The notes beneath the pieces were generated by a model, which searched no databases, was not told where the DNA came from, and saw nothing but the letters and a program-made list of their open reading frames with translations. A stretch of DNA of 64,000 nt from Bradyrhizobium sp. 199 (lineage in GTDB: Bacteria; Pseudomonadota; Alphaproteobacteria; Rhizobiales; Xanthobacteraceae): NCBI RefSeq assembly GCF_023073355.1, contig NZ_JADPJI010000008.1, positions 434,001-498,000 on the forward strand, written 5' to 3'. Positions 26,126 through 33,707 of the stretch are shown here, piece by piece. The first letter of the stretch is position 1. Every line of letters begins with the position of its first letter. Both the position numbers and the translations under genes were made by a program.

Positions 26126-27856
26126 TCAAGGCAGCACTTCGCGCCGTTCGCCGAGCCGCTGATCGAGCTCGGCGCGCTTGTCGGCCAGAAGGCCGGCCTG
26201 GGCTGCTTCGATCACCGTGAACAGCTCGTGGGCATCGCTGAGCCGGGTTACCGTGACGTAGCTGGCGCCGGCCTCATAGAGCGCACCGACGTCGGCCAAG
26301 AGGTCGGCCGTAGCCACGATCAAGGCGCTCGGATTAAGCGCGCGGACGTGACGGACCAGCTTTTCGTTTGTAGCGCCCTTCAGCAGCGAGTCCGGCACGC
26401 TGAGGATGATCATCTCGGACTTGCCGATGCCGGCATGGAGCAGCGTATCGACGTTGCTGATGTCGCCATAGATCACGTGCAAGCCGCGCGAAAGCAGGGT
26501 CTGGTACACATTGGGGTTGAAATCGACCACGGTGATCTGCTCGAGCAGCACCGGCGTCTGCCGCTCGATCTCGGCCAGCAGCGCGCTCGCCGCACGGAAA
26601 AAGCCGAGGATGACGATACGGCGGGCCTCGCCATGGCCGTCCTCCTGCCCCTCCTCGGCATGGCCATTGCCATGGTCGAGATCGCGCAGGCCGATCCGCT
26701 TCAAGGGGCCGATCGCCCAGCGGGTGATCTCGTCGCTGCGGCTCATCGCGAAGGTCGAGAGCACCGCGAGCACCACGAAAGCGAAGGAGGCCGCGTTCGC
26801 TGTCTGCGCCGCGATATGGTGATCGGCGACGCCGGTCTGGATCACCACCAGTGAGAACTCGGAAATCTGCGCGAGGTTCAGCGCCGGCAACAGGCTGGCG
26901 CGCAGGCCCTGCTTCATCAGATAGAGCGGCGCGAAGGTGGTGACGAGGCGGCTGACCACCGTGAAAGCCGCGATCATCAGAGCCAGCCCGATCACGGAGA
27001 GACCAGGGATGGGAATGGTCATGCCGAGCGCGACGAAGAACAGGGTGATGAAGAAGTCGCGGAGCGTGGTGACCTTGGCGGTGACGTCCAGTGCGTAGGG
27101 AAAGGTCGAGAGCGAGACGCCGGCGATCAGGGCGCCCATCTCGCGCGACAGCGACAGCCGCTCGGCGGTCTCGGCGACGAGGAAACACCAGGCCAGCGCG
27201 CCGAGCAGGATCAGCTCGGGCCGGCGGGCGATCTGATGGAATAGCCGCGGCAGCACGTAGCGGCTGACCAGCAGCGCGGCAGCGACCAGCACCGCGACGC
27301 GGCCGATCGAGAGCAGGATGACACTGGCCTGCAGATTAGCAAGGCTCGGCTGCACCGCCAGGAACAGGATGGCGAAGATGTCCTGGAGCACCAGCACGCC
27401 GAGCGTGATGCGCCCCGGCAGCGTGTCGAGCTCGCGTTTCTCGTAGAGCACCTTGACGATGATCACGGTGCTCGACAGCGCGCACGCGACGCAGAGATAG
27501 ACCGCATCGAAGTGCCCGCCGCCGAGCGGCAGGCCGATACCGGCGAAGAACAGGACCCCGAGCAGACAGCCGCCGACGAGTTGGCCCCCTGCCGCGAACA
27601 GGATCACCTTTCCCGCCCGCACGATCTTCTTCAGGTCAATCTCGAGCCCGATCATGAACAGCATGAAGATCAGGCCGAGCTCGGAGATGACGCCGATGGA
27701 TTCCTGCGAGTGGACCCAGCCGGCGCCGAATGGACCTATGCAAAAGCCCGCGATAAGATAGGCAAGGATCAGCGGCTGCCGGGAGAAATGGGCGAGCAGG
27801 CCCAGCATCCAGGCAAACAGAATGCAAAGAGTAATGTCGCGAATGAGTTCGTGCAT
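26126..27856 (-). CDS. Kef/YbaL-type monovalent cation:proton antiporter
   Basis: 576 residues from the ATG at 27856. Residues 1-385 form a CPA2 transporter domain of 12 or so helices (FMLFMIGLEIDLKK, ALSSTVIIVKVL, GVLVLQDIFAILFL). The C-terminal part from about 410 is a TrkA-N/RCK-like Rossmann domain (RRIVILGFFRAASALLAEI, then GDISNVDTLLHAGI) that usually binds nucleotide or glutathione adducts. The GxGxxG of RCK is altered (GFFRAAS), so nucleotide control may differ. A short His/Gly/Glu-rich linker joins the parts. K+ export during stress is the family role. Confidence 0.88.
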   Translation of the reverse strand: MHELIRDITLCILFAWMLGLLAHFSRQPLILAYLIAGFCIGPFGAGWVHSQESIGVISELGLIFMLFMIGLEIDLKKIVRAGKVILFAAGGQLVGGCLLGVLFFAGIGLPLGGGHFDAVYLCVACALSSTVIIVKVLYEKRELDTLPGRITLGVLVLQDIFAILFLAVQPSLANLQASVILLSIGRVAVLVAAALLVSRYVLPRLFHQIARRPELILLGALAWCFLVAETAERLSLSREMGALIAGVSLSTFPYALDVTAKVTTLRDFFITLFFVALGMTIPIPGLSVIGLALMIAAFTVVSRLVTTFAPLYLMKQGLRASLLPALNLAQISEFSLVVIQTGVADHHIAAQTANAASFAFVVLAVLSTFAMSRSDEITRWAIGPLKRIGLRDLDHGNGHAEEGQEDGHGEARRIVILGFFRAASALLAEIERQTPVLLEQITVVDFNPNVYQTLLSRGLHVIYGDISNVDTLLHAGIGKSEMIILSVPDSLLKGATNEKLVRHVRALNPSALIVATADLLADVGALYEAGASYVTVTRLSDAHELFTVIEAAQAGLLADKRAELDQRLGERREVLP

Positions 27857-27923
27857 GCCAAATCGGTCCGTTTTGCCGCACCCTAGAGACGGGTTGCGGC
27901 GCGGCAAGCGAGCAATTCGTCAC

Positions 27924-28451
27924 ATGCAAAAAGGGCTGTTCGCAGCAATGCTGCTATGCGCCCTCGCCGGTGCCATGCCCGCCGCCGCACAATCCAAGGT
28001 CAATATCGAACAGAACTTTGCCGATTCCCTCACCGCAATGCCGAAGGAAGAACTCGCTGTTTCCGGCGGGTTCTACGTGCCCGCCTATTCCAGCGTCGCC
28101 ATGAGCCAAGGCAGGCTGCGCGTAGACTTCTCGGTGACCCTCAGTGTGCACAACGCCTCCGAGACCCAGCCGCTGGTGATCAAACGCATCGCCTATTTCG
28201 ACACCGCAGGCAAGCAGGTCGAGACCTACCTGAAGGGTCAGGTGGCCCTGAAGCCGCTGGCCACGATCGCGATCTTCGTTCCGACCGACGATTTGCGCGG
28301 CGGCACCGGGGCCAATTTCCTGGTCGACTGGGCCGCGACGGGCGAGATCGCCGAGCCCGTGGTCGAGGCTCTGATGGTTGGCGGCGTCGCAAATGCGCAT
28401 TACGCTTTCATCAGCCAGGGCCGTCCGACCCGGACGGCAGCAAAGAACTAA
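27924..28451 (+). CDS. DUF3124 secreted protein
   Basis: 175 residues from the ATG at 27924. Signal peptide MQKGLFAAMLLCALAGAMPAAAQ, then a beta-rich domain: VSGGFYVPAYSSVAMSQG, LSVHNASETQPLVIKRIAYFDT and KPLATIAIFVPTDDLRGGTGANF match DUF3124. Periplasmic, function unknown. Its last ten codons (RPTRTAAKN and stop) are the first unit of a tandem repeat that extends past the stop codon. Confidence 0.85.
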   Translation: MQKGLFAAMLLCALAGAMPAAAQSKVNIEQNFADSLTAMPKEELAVSGGFYVPAYSSVAMSQGRLRVDFSVTLSVHNASETQPLVIKRIAYFDTAGKQVETYLKGQVALKPLATIAIFVPTDDLRGGTGANFLVDWAATGEIAEPVVEALMVGGVANAHYAFISQGRPTRTAAKN

Positions 28452-28516
28452 ACCGTCCGACCCGGACGGCTACCAAGGAGTAAGGCCATCGGACCCGGAC
28501 GGCCGGCAAGAAATAA
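28422..28516 (+). repeat. Three tandem palindromic units each ending in TAA
   Basis: Units begin at 28422, 28454 and 28487 (spacing 32 and 33 bases). The first two contain CCGTCCG-ACC-CGGACGG, a 7-bp hairpin; the third has CATCGG-ACC-CGGACGG with a mismatch. Each unit, read in its own frame, encodes a similar peptide tail followed by TAA: RPTRTAAKN, RPTRTATKE, HRTRTAGKK. Unit 1 is the real end of the DUF3124 gene; units 2 and 3 are noncoding copies. The hairpins may protect the mRNA 3' end or end transcription. Confidence 0.85.
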
Positions 28517-28571
28517 GGTCAGCGGGCGCAACGCCGGCTGGCTCAACAAGAACAGAAACGAGGAACGCCCC

Positions 28572-29804
28572 ATGACGTCCAGCTTCGACTTCGCAACCCT
28601 GTTTCCGGCAGGGCTGCCGGCCCCCTCGGCGCGCTGGACGGGCCTTGCCAAGTACAGCTTTGTGGGCGGCAACAACGATTCCGAGCAACTGCCGCTCGAG
28701 GGCCTGATCGAGGCGACCACCCTGGCGCTGCAGCGCGAAGGCCGGTCGCTTGCGACCTACGGACTGGCGCATGGCCCGCAGGGCTACCTGCCCTTGCGCG
28801 AATTCCTGGTGACAAAACTCAAGCGCGATGCCGGCATCAACTGCACCGTCGACGATCTGCTGATCGTCTCCGGCTCGCTCCAGGCGCTCGACCTCGTCAA
28901 CAGCACTCTGCTGGCGCGCGGCGACACCGTGATTTTCGAGCAGGACAGCTATCAGGGCTCACTGACCCGTCTGGCGCGGCTCGGCGTCAACGTGGTCGGC
29001 GTCCCGCTCGACAAGGACGGCATGCGCATGGACATGCTGGCCGCGACGCTGGCGGAGCTGAAGAGCCGCGGCATCCGCCCCAAATACATCTACACCATTC
29101 CGACGGTGCAGAACCCGACCGGCAGCATCATGCCGGAGAGCCGCCGCGCCGAACTGGTGCGGCTCGCGGCCGAGTATGGCGTGCCCATTTTCGAGGACGA
29201 TTGCTATGCCGATCTCGTCTGGTCGGGGCAGCGGCCGCCGGCGCTCTACGCGATGAGCCCGAACGGCGGCGTGATCCATATCGGCTCGTTCTCCAAATCG
29301 ATCGCACCGGCGCTACGCGTCGGCTTCATTGTGGCGCCCTGGGATGTGATGTCGCGGATGCTGGCGCTGAAGACGGATGCGGGCTCCGGCGCGCTCGAGC
29401 AGATGGTGCTCGCCGCCTATTGCAAGCCGCATTTCGCAAGCCACGTGCCGGCCCTGACCAAGGCGCTGCGCACCAAGCTCGACACGCTGATGGAAGCGCT
29501 GAACGAGCAGTTCGGGACCGCGGCGGAATTCGAGGAGCCCAAGGGCGGCATCTTCCTCTGGGTGAAGCTGCCCGATCAGGTCGATACGCTGAAACTGTAT
29601 CAGGCCGCGCTCGCCGCCGGCGTCTCGATCAATCCGGGGCCGGAATGGTCGACCAACAAGGGCCATTCCAGCTCGCGGCTGAGGTTGTGCTTCGCCAGCC
29701 CCACGCATCAGCAGATCCGCGAGGGAGTCGCCGTGCTGGCTGAAGTTTGCCGCAAGGAATTCGGCGTGCCGGCCCGCAGCGCCAATGTGGAGAAGCGGGC
29801 CTGA
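28572..29804 (+). CDS. PLP-dependent aminotransferase (2-aminoadipate/MocR-like group)
   Basis: 410 residues, fold type I. The conserved N-terminus YGLAHGPQGYLPLREFL, the YTIPTVQNPTGSIMP Asn-Pro segment, FEDDCYADL Asp/Tyr, and the PLP lysine in HIGSFSKSIAPALRVGF are all present, as is the C-terminal Arg in RLRLCFASP. There is no N-terminal GntR domain, so it is an enzyme, not a MocR regulator. Likely substrates are branched-chain, aromatic or 2-aminoadipate-type amino acids; specificity is not resolved. Overlapped by nothing; a regulator remnant lies just downstream. Confidence 0.9.
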   Translation: MTSSFDFATLFPAGLPAPSARWTGLAKYSFVGGNNDSEQLPLEGLIEATTLALQREGRSLATYGLAHGPQGYLPLREFLVTKLKRDAGINCTVDDLLIVSGSLQALDLVNSTLLARGDTVIFEQDSYQGSLTRLARLGVNVVGVPLDKDGMRMDMLAATLAELKSRGIRPKYIYTIPTVQNPTGSIMPESRRAELVRLAAEYGVPIFEDDCYADLVWSGQRPPALYAMSPNGGVIHIGSFSKSIAPALRVGFIVAPWDVMSRMLALKTDAGSGALEQMVLAAYCKPHFASHVPALTKALRTKLDTLMEALNEQFGTAAEFEEPKGGIFLWVKLPDQVDTLKLYQAALAAGVSINPGPEWSTNKGHSSSRLRLCFASPTHQQIREGVAVLAEVCRKEFGVPARSANVEKRA

Positions 29805-29815
29805 GGTCCGCTTTA

Positions 29816-29976
29816 TCCCGAACGGCGGCGAGCTCGCGGCGCGACAGATCGCAGCGCATGCGCGAGGACCGCAAGCGATCACCCAGCTCGCTCAGAAACG
29901 CTGTCTCGGAATACGGCGGCACCGAACAGCTCCACGGCAGCACTTCGCCCGCAAGACCCATGACTTGATTCAGCAT
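29816..29976 (-). pseudogene. Remnant of an XRE-family regulator (N-terminus only)
   Basis: Reading leftward from 29976, the frame gives about 30 residues of leader followed by ETAFLSELGDRLRSSRMRCDLSRRELAAV. This is the first helix and recognition-helix start of an XRE/HTH domain of the type seen in BoxR-like regulators. After RRELAAV the similarity stops and no HTH second half follows, so the gene is cut off where it meets the aminotransferase 3' end. The evidence is a short motif, so confidence is limited. Confidence 0.45.
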
Positions 29977-30133
29977 TGGTCTATCCAGGTTCGCCGTCGG
30001 GAAGCGGCATCCTACCCCGAAAAGACCGGCCTCATTGACGGGATCAAATTCGCGAGCGATCGGCGGCTGCCATGGACGGAGGCGGGCGGGATGCTACACT
30101 TTGGAATTCTTCGAGGCGGGGTTCTTCCAGGAC

Positions 30134-30586
30134 ATGACGCTTTGTTTGAGCCGCTCGATCGCGGCTGTAATGCTGTGGGCGGCGATCACACCTGCGGCGG
30201 GTGCCGCGACGCTGGCCGCGAAGGTCGAGCAATGGGGCCTGCTCGGCTCCTGGGCGGTCGACTGCGCGGTCCGGCCCGACCGCGACAAGGGCGCGCTGCT
30301 GACTTACGAGGTCCGGAAGGACGGAAGGGTGATGTACCGGCGCAACTTCGGCGAGGTCAGCGACGAGAACGAGGTGGTGTCGGCCACAGTCAACGCCGAA
30401 GGCCTGCTCAATGTGATGGTGTACTTCCCCTCGCTGCACCAGGCCCGTGAATTCGGCTTGCTGCTGGCGAAGGACGGCAGCCTGCGCGCGATCTACAATC
30501 GCAGCGAGCGCGGTGAGTACACAATCAGGGACGGCAAATACGTCGCGACAGGCGCGCCGACACCGGTGCAGCAACGCTGCGATTAG
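30134..30586 (+). CDS. Conserved secreted hypothetical protein
   Basis: 150 residues from the ATG at 30134. A signal peptide (LSRSIAAVMLWAAITPAAGA) is followed by WGLLGSWAVDCAVRPDRDKGALLTYEV, then alternating strands and a C-terminal VQQRCD. Two cysteines (in VDCA and QRCD) could form a disulphide. The GSWAVDC start is similar in style to small periplasmic proteins common in Bradyrhizobium, but I cannot name the family. Probably periplasmic. Confidence 0.7.
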   Translation: MTLCLSRSIAAVMLWAAITPAAGAATLAAKVEQWGLLGSWAVDCAVRPDRDKGALLTYEVRKDGRVMYRRNFGEVSDENEVVSATVNAEGLLNVMVYFPSLHQAREFGLLLAKDGSLRAIYNRSERGEYTIRDGKYVATGAPTPVQQRCD

Positions 30587-30653
30587 ACGATACGCTGTGG
30601 GCATGATCACGCTCTGTCTGAACAGGCGTTCAGAATTCTCCTGCTGTTCCTCC

Positions 30654-30678
30654 GGAACGTTCGCGTGAATGCGCGGTT
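30654..30678 (+). promoter_or_regulatory. EcfG-type promoter (GGAAC-N16-GGTT)
   Basis: GGAAC at 30654-30658 and GGTT at 30675-30678 are separated by 16 bases. The -10 box lies 29 bases before the ATG of the His-rich gene. Spacing and boxes match the general-stress promoter of alphaproteobacteria. Confidence 0.75.
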
Positions 30679-30707
30679 TAGATGTGCATTGATTGGAGGA
30701 GGACATC

Positions 30708-30941
30708 ATGAAGAAGCTTGGTTATGTGGTTGCGGCCCTGGGTGCACTCGTGATCGCGGCGCCGACGCTTGCAAGCGCGGAGACGGTCGTGATCAAGCGC
30801 GGCCATCATCATCACGGCTCGTACGGCGCCCGCGCCGAATACGGCATGCATCGTGACCACGGCTGGCATCGCCGCGGGCACCATCGTGGCGACAGGGTCG
30901 TCGTGATCAAGCGCAGCCATCGCCATCATCACTGGGACTAA
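30708..30941 (+). CDS. Small histidine-rich secreted protein
   Basis: 77 residues from the ATG at 30708, which has GGAGGAGG upstream. Signal peptide MKKLGYVVAALGALVIAAPTLASA, then a mature chain of about 53 residues with some 16 His. The phrase VVIKR-x-H-H appears near both ends (TVVIKRGHHHHGSYG and VVVIKRSHRHHHWD), an internal duplication. The His clusters suggest binding of Ni, Cu or Zn in the periplasm. An EcfG-type promoter precedes it and a terminator follows, so it is a single stress-regulated unit. Metal and function are inferred. Confidence 0.85.
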   Translation: MKKLGYVVAALGALVIAAPTLASAETVVIKRGHHHHGSYGARAEYGMHRDHGWHRRGHHRGDRVVVIKRSHRHHHWD

Positions 30942-30959
30942 TGCGCAGCGCAAAATGGA

Positions 30960-30986
30960 ATGGCCCCTCACGGGGCCATTTCTTTT
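30960..30986 (+). terminator. Intrinsic terminator after the His-rich gene
   Basis: ATGGCCCC-TCAC-GGGGCCAT hairpin followed by TTCTTTTG. It lies between the His-rich gene and the convergent aldo/keto reductase gene and may serve both. Confidence 0.82.
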
Positions 30987-31006
30987 GCGCATCGAAAGCT
31001 TCGGAG

Positions 31007-31825
31007 CTAGTCCCACGCCGGCGCGAAGCCGGGATTGACGCAGCGCTTGTCCTTTGGCAACGCGGCGATCTTGTTGCGGTCGGCATCGTGGAGCGTGATC
31101 TTCAGCGCATCGAGATTGGCCTGCTGGCTCTCGCGGCGCGAAGCCTTCGGGATGGCGGCGACGCCGTCCTGGTCCAGCAGCCATTTCAAAGCCACCTGCG
31201 CGGCGGTCGCGTCGTGCTTGGCACCGATCTCGGCCAGCACCGGATCGGAGGCGAAGCGCCCCTGCGCGAGCGGGCAATAGGCGACCAGCGGGATCGACTT
31301 TGCGGCGAGATAAGCCAGCACCTTCGATTGATCGAGCATCGCGTGATATTCGATCTGGTTGCAGGCGATCGGCACCCTGATGTCCTCGACCGTCAGCTTC
31401 AGCAGCGCCGTGGTGAAATTGGCGACGCCGATGGCCCGCGTGCGCCCCTCCTCCCTCAGCTTCATCAAGGTCTCGAACACCGCACCCCAATCTGCAGCCT
31501 TCGAAGGCCAGTGCACGAGATAGAGATCGACATGGTCGAGCCGGAGCTTCTTCAGGCTGGCGTCGAAGGCGCGTCGGATCGCGTTGGGGGTGAGGTTCTC
31601 GTGCCAGACCTTCGTCGTGACGTGCAACTCGCCGCGCGCCAGACCGGAGGCGGCGATGGCTGATCCAATTGACTCCTCATTGGCATACATCTCGGCGGTG
31701 TCGATGTGACGATAGCCGATCGATAGCGCGCTCTCGACCGCAGCGCGACACGCATCGCCCTGCATGCGAAAGGTGCCGAGGCCGAGCTTGGGCATGCTAA
31801 TGCCCTGTGTCTTCAGATTGTCCAT
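31007..31825 (-). CDS. Aldo/keto reductase
   Basis: 272 residues from the ATG at 31825, preceded by AGGAG at a 7-base distance. AKR signatures: GYRHIDTAEMYANEESIG with the catalytic Asp and Tyr, KVWHENL with Lys, and LYLVHWPS with His. The NADPH-binding IPKASRRESQQANL is near the C-terminus. The layout matches 2,5-diketo-D-gluconate reductase-like AKRs that detoxify aldehydes such as methylglyoxal. Transcribed singly. Confidence 0.9.
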   Translation of the reverse strand: MDNLKTQGISMPKLGLGTFRMQGDACRAAVESALSIGYRHIDTAEMYANEESIGSAIAASGLARGELHVTTKVWHENLTPNAIRRAFDASLKKLRLDHVDLYLVHWPSKAADWGAVFETLMKLREEGRTRAIGVANFTTALLKLTVEDIRVPIACNQIEYHAMLDQSKVLAYLAAKSIPLVAYCPLAQGRFASDPVLAEIGAKHDATAAQVALKWLLDQDGVAAIPKASRRESQQANLDALKITLHDADRNKIAALPKDKRCVNPGFAPAWD

Positions 31826-32085
31826 GAACACGCTCCTGACGTCGTTCATCCCACCAGTTCGCGCGGCGTTGGCGCTGCGTACAAACTCGTCGAGGATAAA
31901 AAAGAAGAGGCGGGAAGAAGCATCATAGCGCGGCCGCGGCGGCACGGCCAATCAAGATCGGGCTAGTTGAGTTTTGACCCACGCCTCGCGCGAAGCGAAC
32001 TCCCTCTCCCGCTCGCGGGAAGGGCACGGGAGAGAGTGCTTCCGCAACGGGACAACCGACGTGCGGAGGACGGCTCCAGCCTCCT

Positions 32086-32505
32086 CTAATGCTTCCAGTT
32101 GCAGATGCCGCCGGAGCGGCACGGCCAGGTCTGGATGCGGGTATCCATCGCCTGCGCATCCAGCAGGTTGCCGTGACGATGCGCGAGTTTCGTTCGCGCT
32201 GCGCCGCGCGGCTGGGCCGGCCTGGCGTGGGCGACCTTGGGCTCGGCGACACGGACGCGTTCGGCGGCAACCTTCTTCGGCACCTCGACCGGCTCGGCGC
32301 GGGCCTGCGCCTCGTTGCCGCCACGTGCCTCCAAAGCCACCGGTGCAAACTGCGTCTCAGGCCCGAGCCGCTTCGGCGACAGCACCGCCTTGGTGAGATC
32401 AAGACTGAGATATTCGTCGGGCTTGTAGTCGTCAGCGCGTGCGACGCCGCCGCCAGCGAGCACGAAGGCAACGGCAACTGCAAAATGAACGCTCTTCAGG
32501 ACCAC
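32086..32505 (-). CDS. Conserved secreted hypothetical protein
   Basis: 139 residues. Signal peptide MVLKSVHFAVAVAFVLAGGGVARA, then a DYKPDEYLSLDLTKAVLSPKRLGP segment and a Lys/Arg/Ala-rich stretch (about 70-110) ending in QTWPCRSGGICNWKH. The C-terminal C-x4-C could form a small loop. No family recognised. The gene is isolated and the stretch on either side holds no clear promoter. Confidence 0.7.
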   Translation of the reverse strand: MVLKSVHFAVAVAFVLAGGGVARADDYKPDEYLSLDLTKAVLSPKRLGPETQFAPVALEARGGNEAQARAEPVEVPKKVAAERVRVAEPKVAHARPAQPRGAARTKLAHRHGNLLDAQAMDTRIQTWPCRSGGICNWKH

Positions 32506-32613
32506 GGACGCCTCCTGAAATCGATTTTGAAAGGAGTAATTTACCCCTATTTAGGAGGCGTCGCGCGCAATTCCAGCGGTCAAGTGCCGCCGTGGTTAAG
32601 AAGTTTGGCGGTG

Positions 32614-33615
32614 TCAGGCGACCTTTCGCGTGGCCCCCGTCCCGTCCAGGAACCCGATCAGGCGGCCGCGGATGATCTGTTCCGCCTCGCCCATGATCCT
32701 ATCGATGAGTTCCTTGCAGGAGGGGATGTCATGGATCAACCCTGCGACCATGCCGCAGCTCCAGGCGCCGGCATCCATCTGGCCTTCCAGCATGATCCTG
32801 GGATAGACGCCCGCGACCTGGTCGTGAATGTCGTCGATCTTGAGCTTGTCGCCCTTCTCGCGCTCGATCTCGATCAGGCGGTCGACATTGGAGTTTCTGA
32901 GCACGCGTTCGGTGTTGCGCAAGCTGCGCATGATCAGGCGGGTATCGAGCTCGGTGGCCGCGACCAGCGCGTTCTTCACGTTTTGATGCACAGGCGCTTC
33001 CTTGGTGGCAATGAAGCGCGTGCCCATGTTCATGCCGGCTGCGCCCAGCGACAGCGCCGCCACGAGGCTGCGCCCGTCGGCCATGCCGCCGGAGGCGACG
33101 AACGGGATCTTCAACTCCTCCGCCGCGCGGGGCAGCAGGATCATGTTGGGAATGTCGTCCTCGCCGGGATGACCGCCGCACTCGAAGCCGTCGACGCTGA
33201 CGGCGTCGCAGCCGATACGCTCGGCCTTCAGCGAGTGGCGGACCGAGGTGCATTTGTGGATGACCTTGATGCCGGCGGCCTTCAGCGCCGGCATGTAGGC
33301 CTCCGGGCTGCGGCCTGCGGTCTCCACCGCTTTGATGCCGCCTTCGATGATGGCCGCGATGTATTCGGGATAAGGCGGCGCCGCGAAGGTCGGCAGGAAG
33401 GTCAGGTTGACGCCGAACGGCTTGTCGGTCATGTCGCGGCAGCGCGCAATTTCCTTCGCGAGCAGCTCCGGCGTCTTCTGGGTGAGGCCGGTGATGATGC
33501 CGAGCCCACCGGCATTGGACACGGCGGCGGCCAGCTCGGCAAAGCCGACGAAATGCATGCCGCCCTGGATGATGGGGTGCTCGATGCCGAACAGCTCGGT
33601 GATCGCGGTCTTCAC
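32614..33615 (-). CDS. Nitronate monooxygenase / 2-nitropropane dioxygenase-like flavoprotein
   Basis: 333 residues, TIM-barrel FMN protein. Conserved parts: PIIQGGMHFVGFAELAAAVS at the start, GGLGIITG at about 36-43, CDAVSVDGFECGGHPG at about 136-151 and IPFVASGGMADGRSLVAALSLGAAGMNMGTRF, which binds FMN phosphate. It oxidises nitronates such as propionate-3-nitronate. The active-site His is in ECGGHPG. The alternative, a FabK-like enoyl reductase, is possible; the HPGED context favours the monooxygenase. Confidence 0.88.
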   Translation of the reverse strand: MKTAITELFGIEHPIIQGGMHFVGFAELAAAVSNAGGLGIITGLTQKTPELLAKEIARCRDMTDKPFGVNLTFLPTFAAPPYPEYIAAIIEGGIKAVETAGRSPEAYMPALKAAGIKVIHKCTSVRHSLKAERIGCDAVSVDGFECGGHPGEDDIPNMILLPRAAEELKIPFVASGGMADGRSLVAALSLGAAGMNMGTRFIATKEAPVHQNVKNALVAATELDTRLIMRSLRNTERVLRNSNVDRLIEIEREKGDKLKIDDIHDQVAGVYPRIMLEGQMDAGAWSCGMVAGLIHDIPSCKELIDRIMGEAEQIIRGRLIGFLDGTGATRKVA

Positions 33616-33707
33616 TTGGGTACCTCCCGGAATTTGCTCAGGTGGCTTCAGTCTAGCCGCAGTCTCGTGCCGGGGTCACGAATTCTCTGAGATTGAGGAA
33701 AGGCCCG

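Noticed and set aside
28422..28516. CRISPR-like array at the DUF3124 gene end
   Set aside because: Only three units with 14-16-base variable parts; units encode a repeated protein tail and stop codon, so it is a local tandem duplication.
32089..33690. 533-codon plus-strand frame over the nitronate monooxygenase gene
   Set aside because: Antisense shadow of a recognised flavoprotein gene; its sequence lacks domain motifs.
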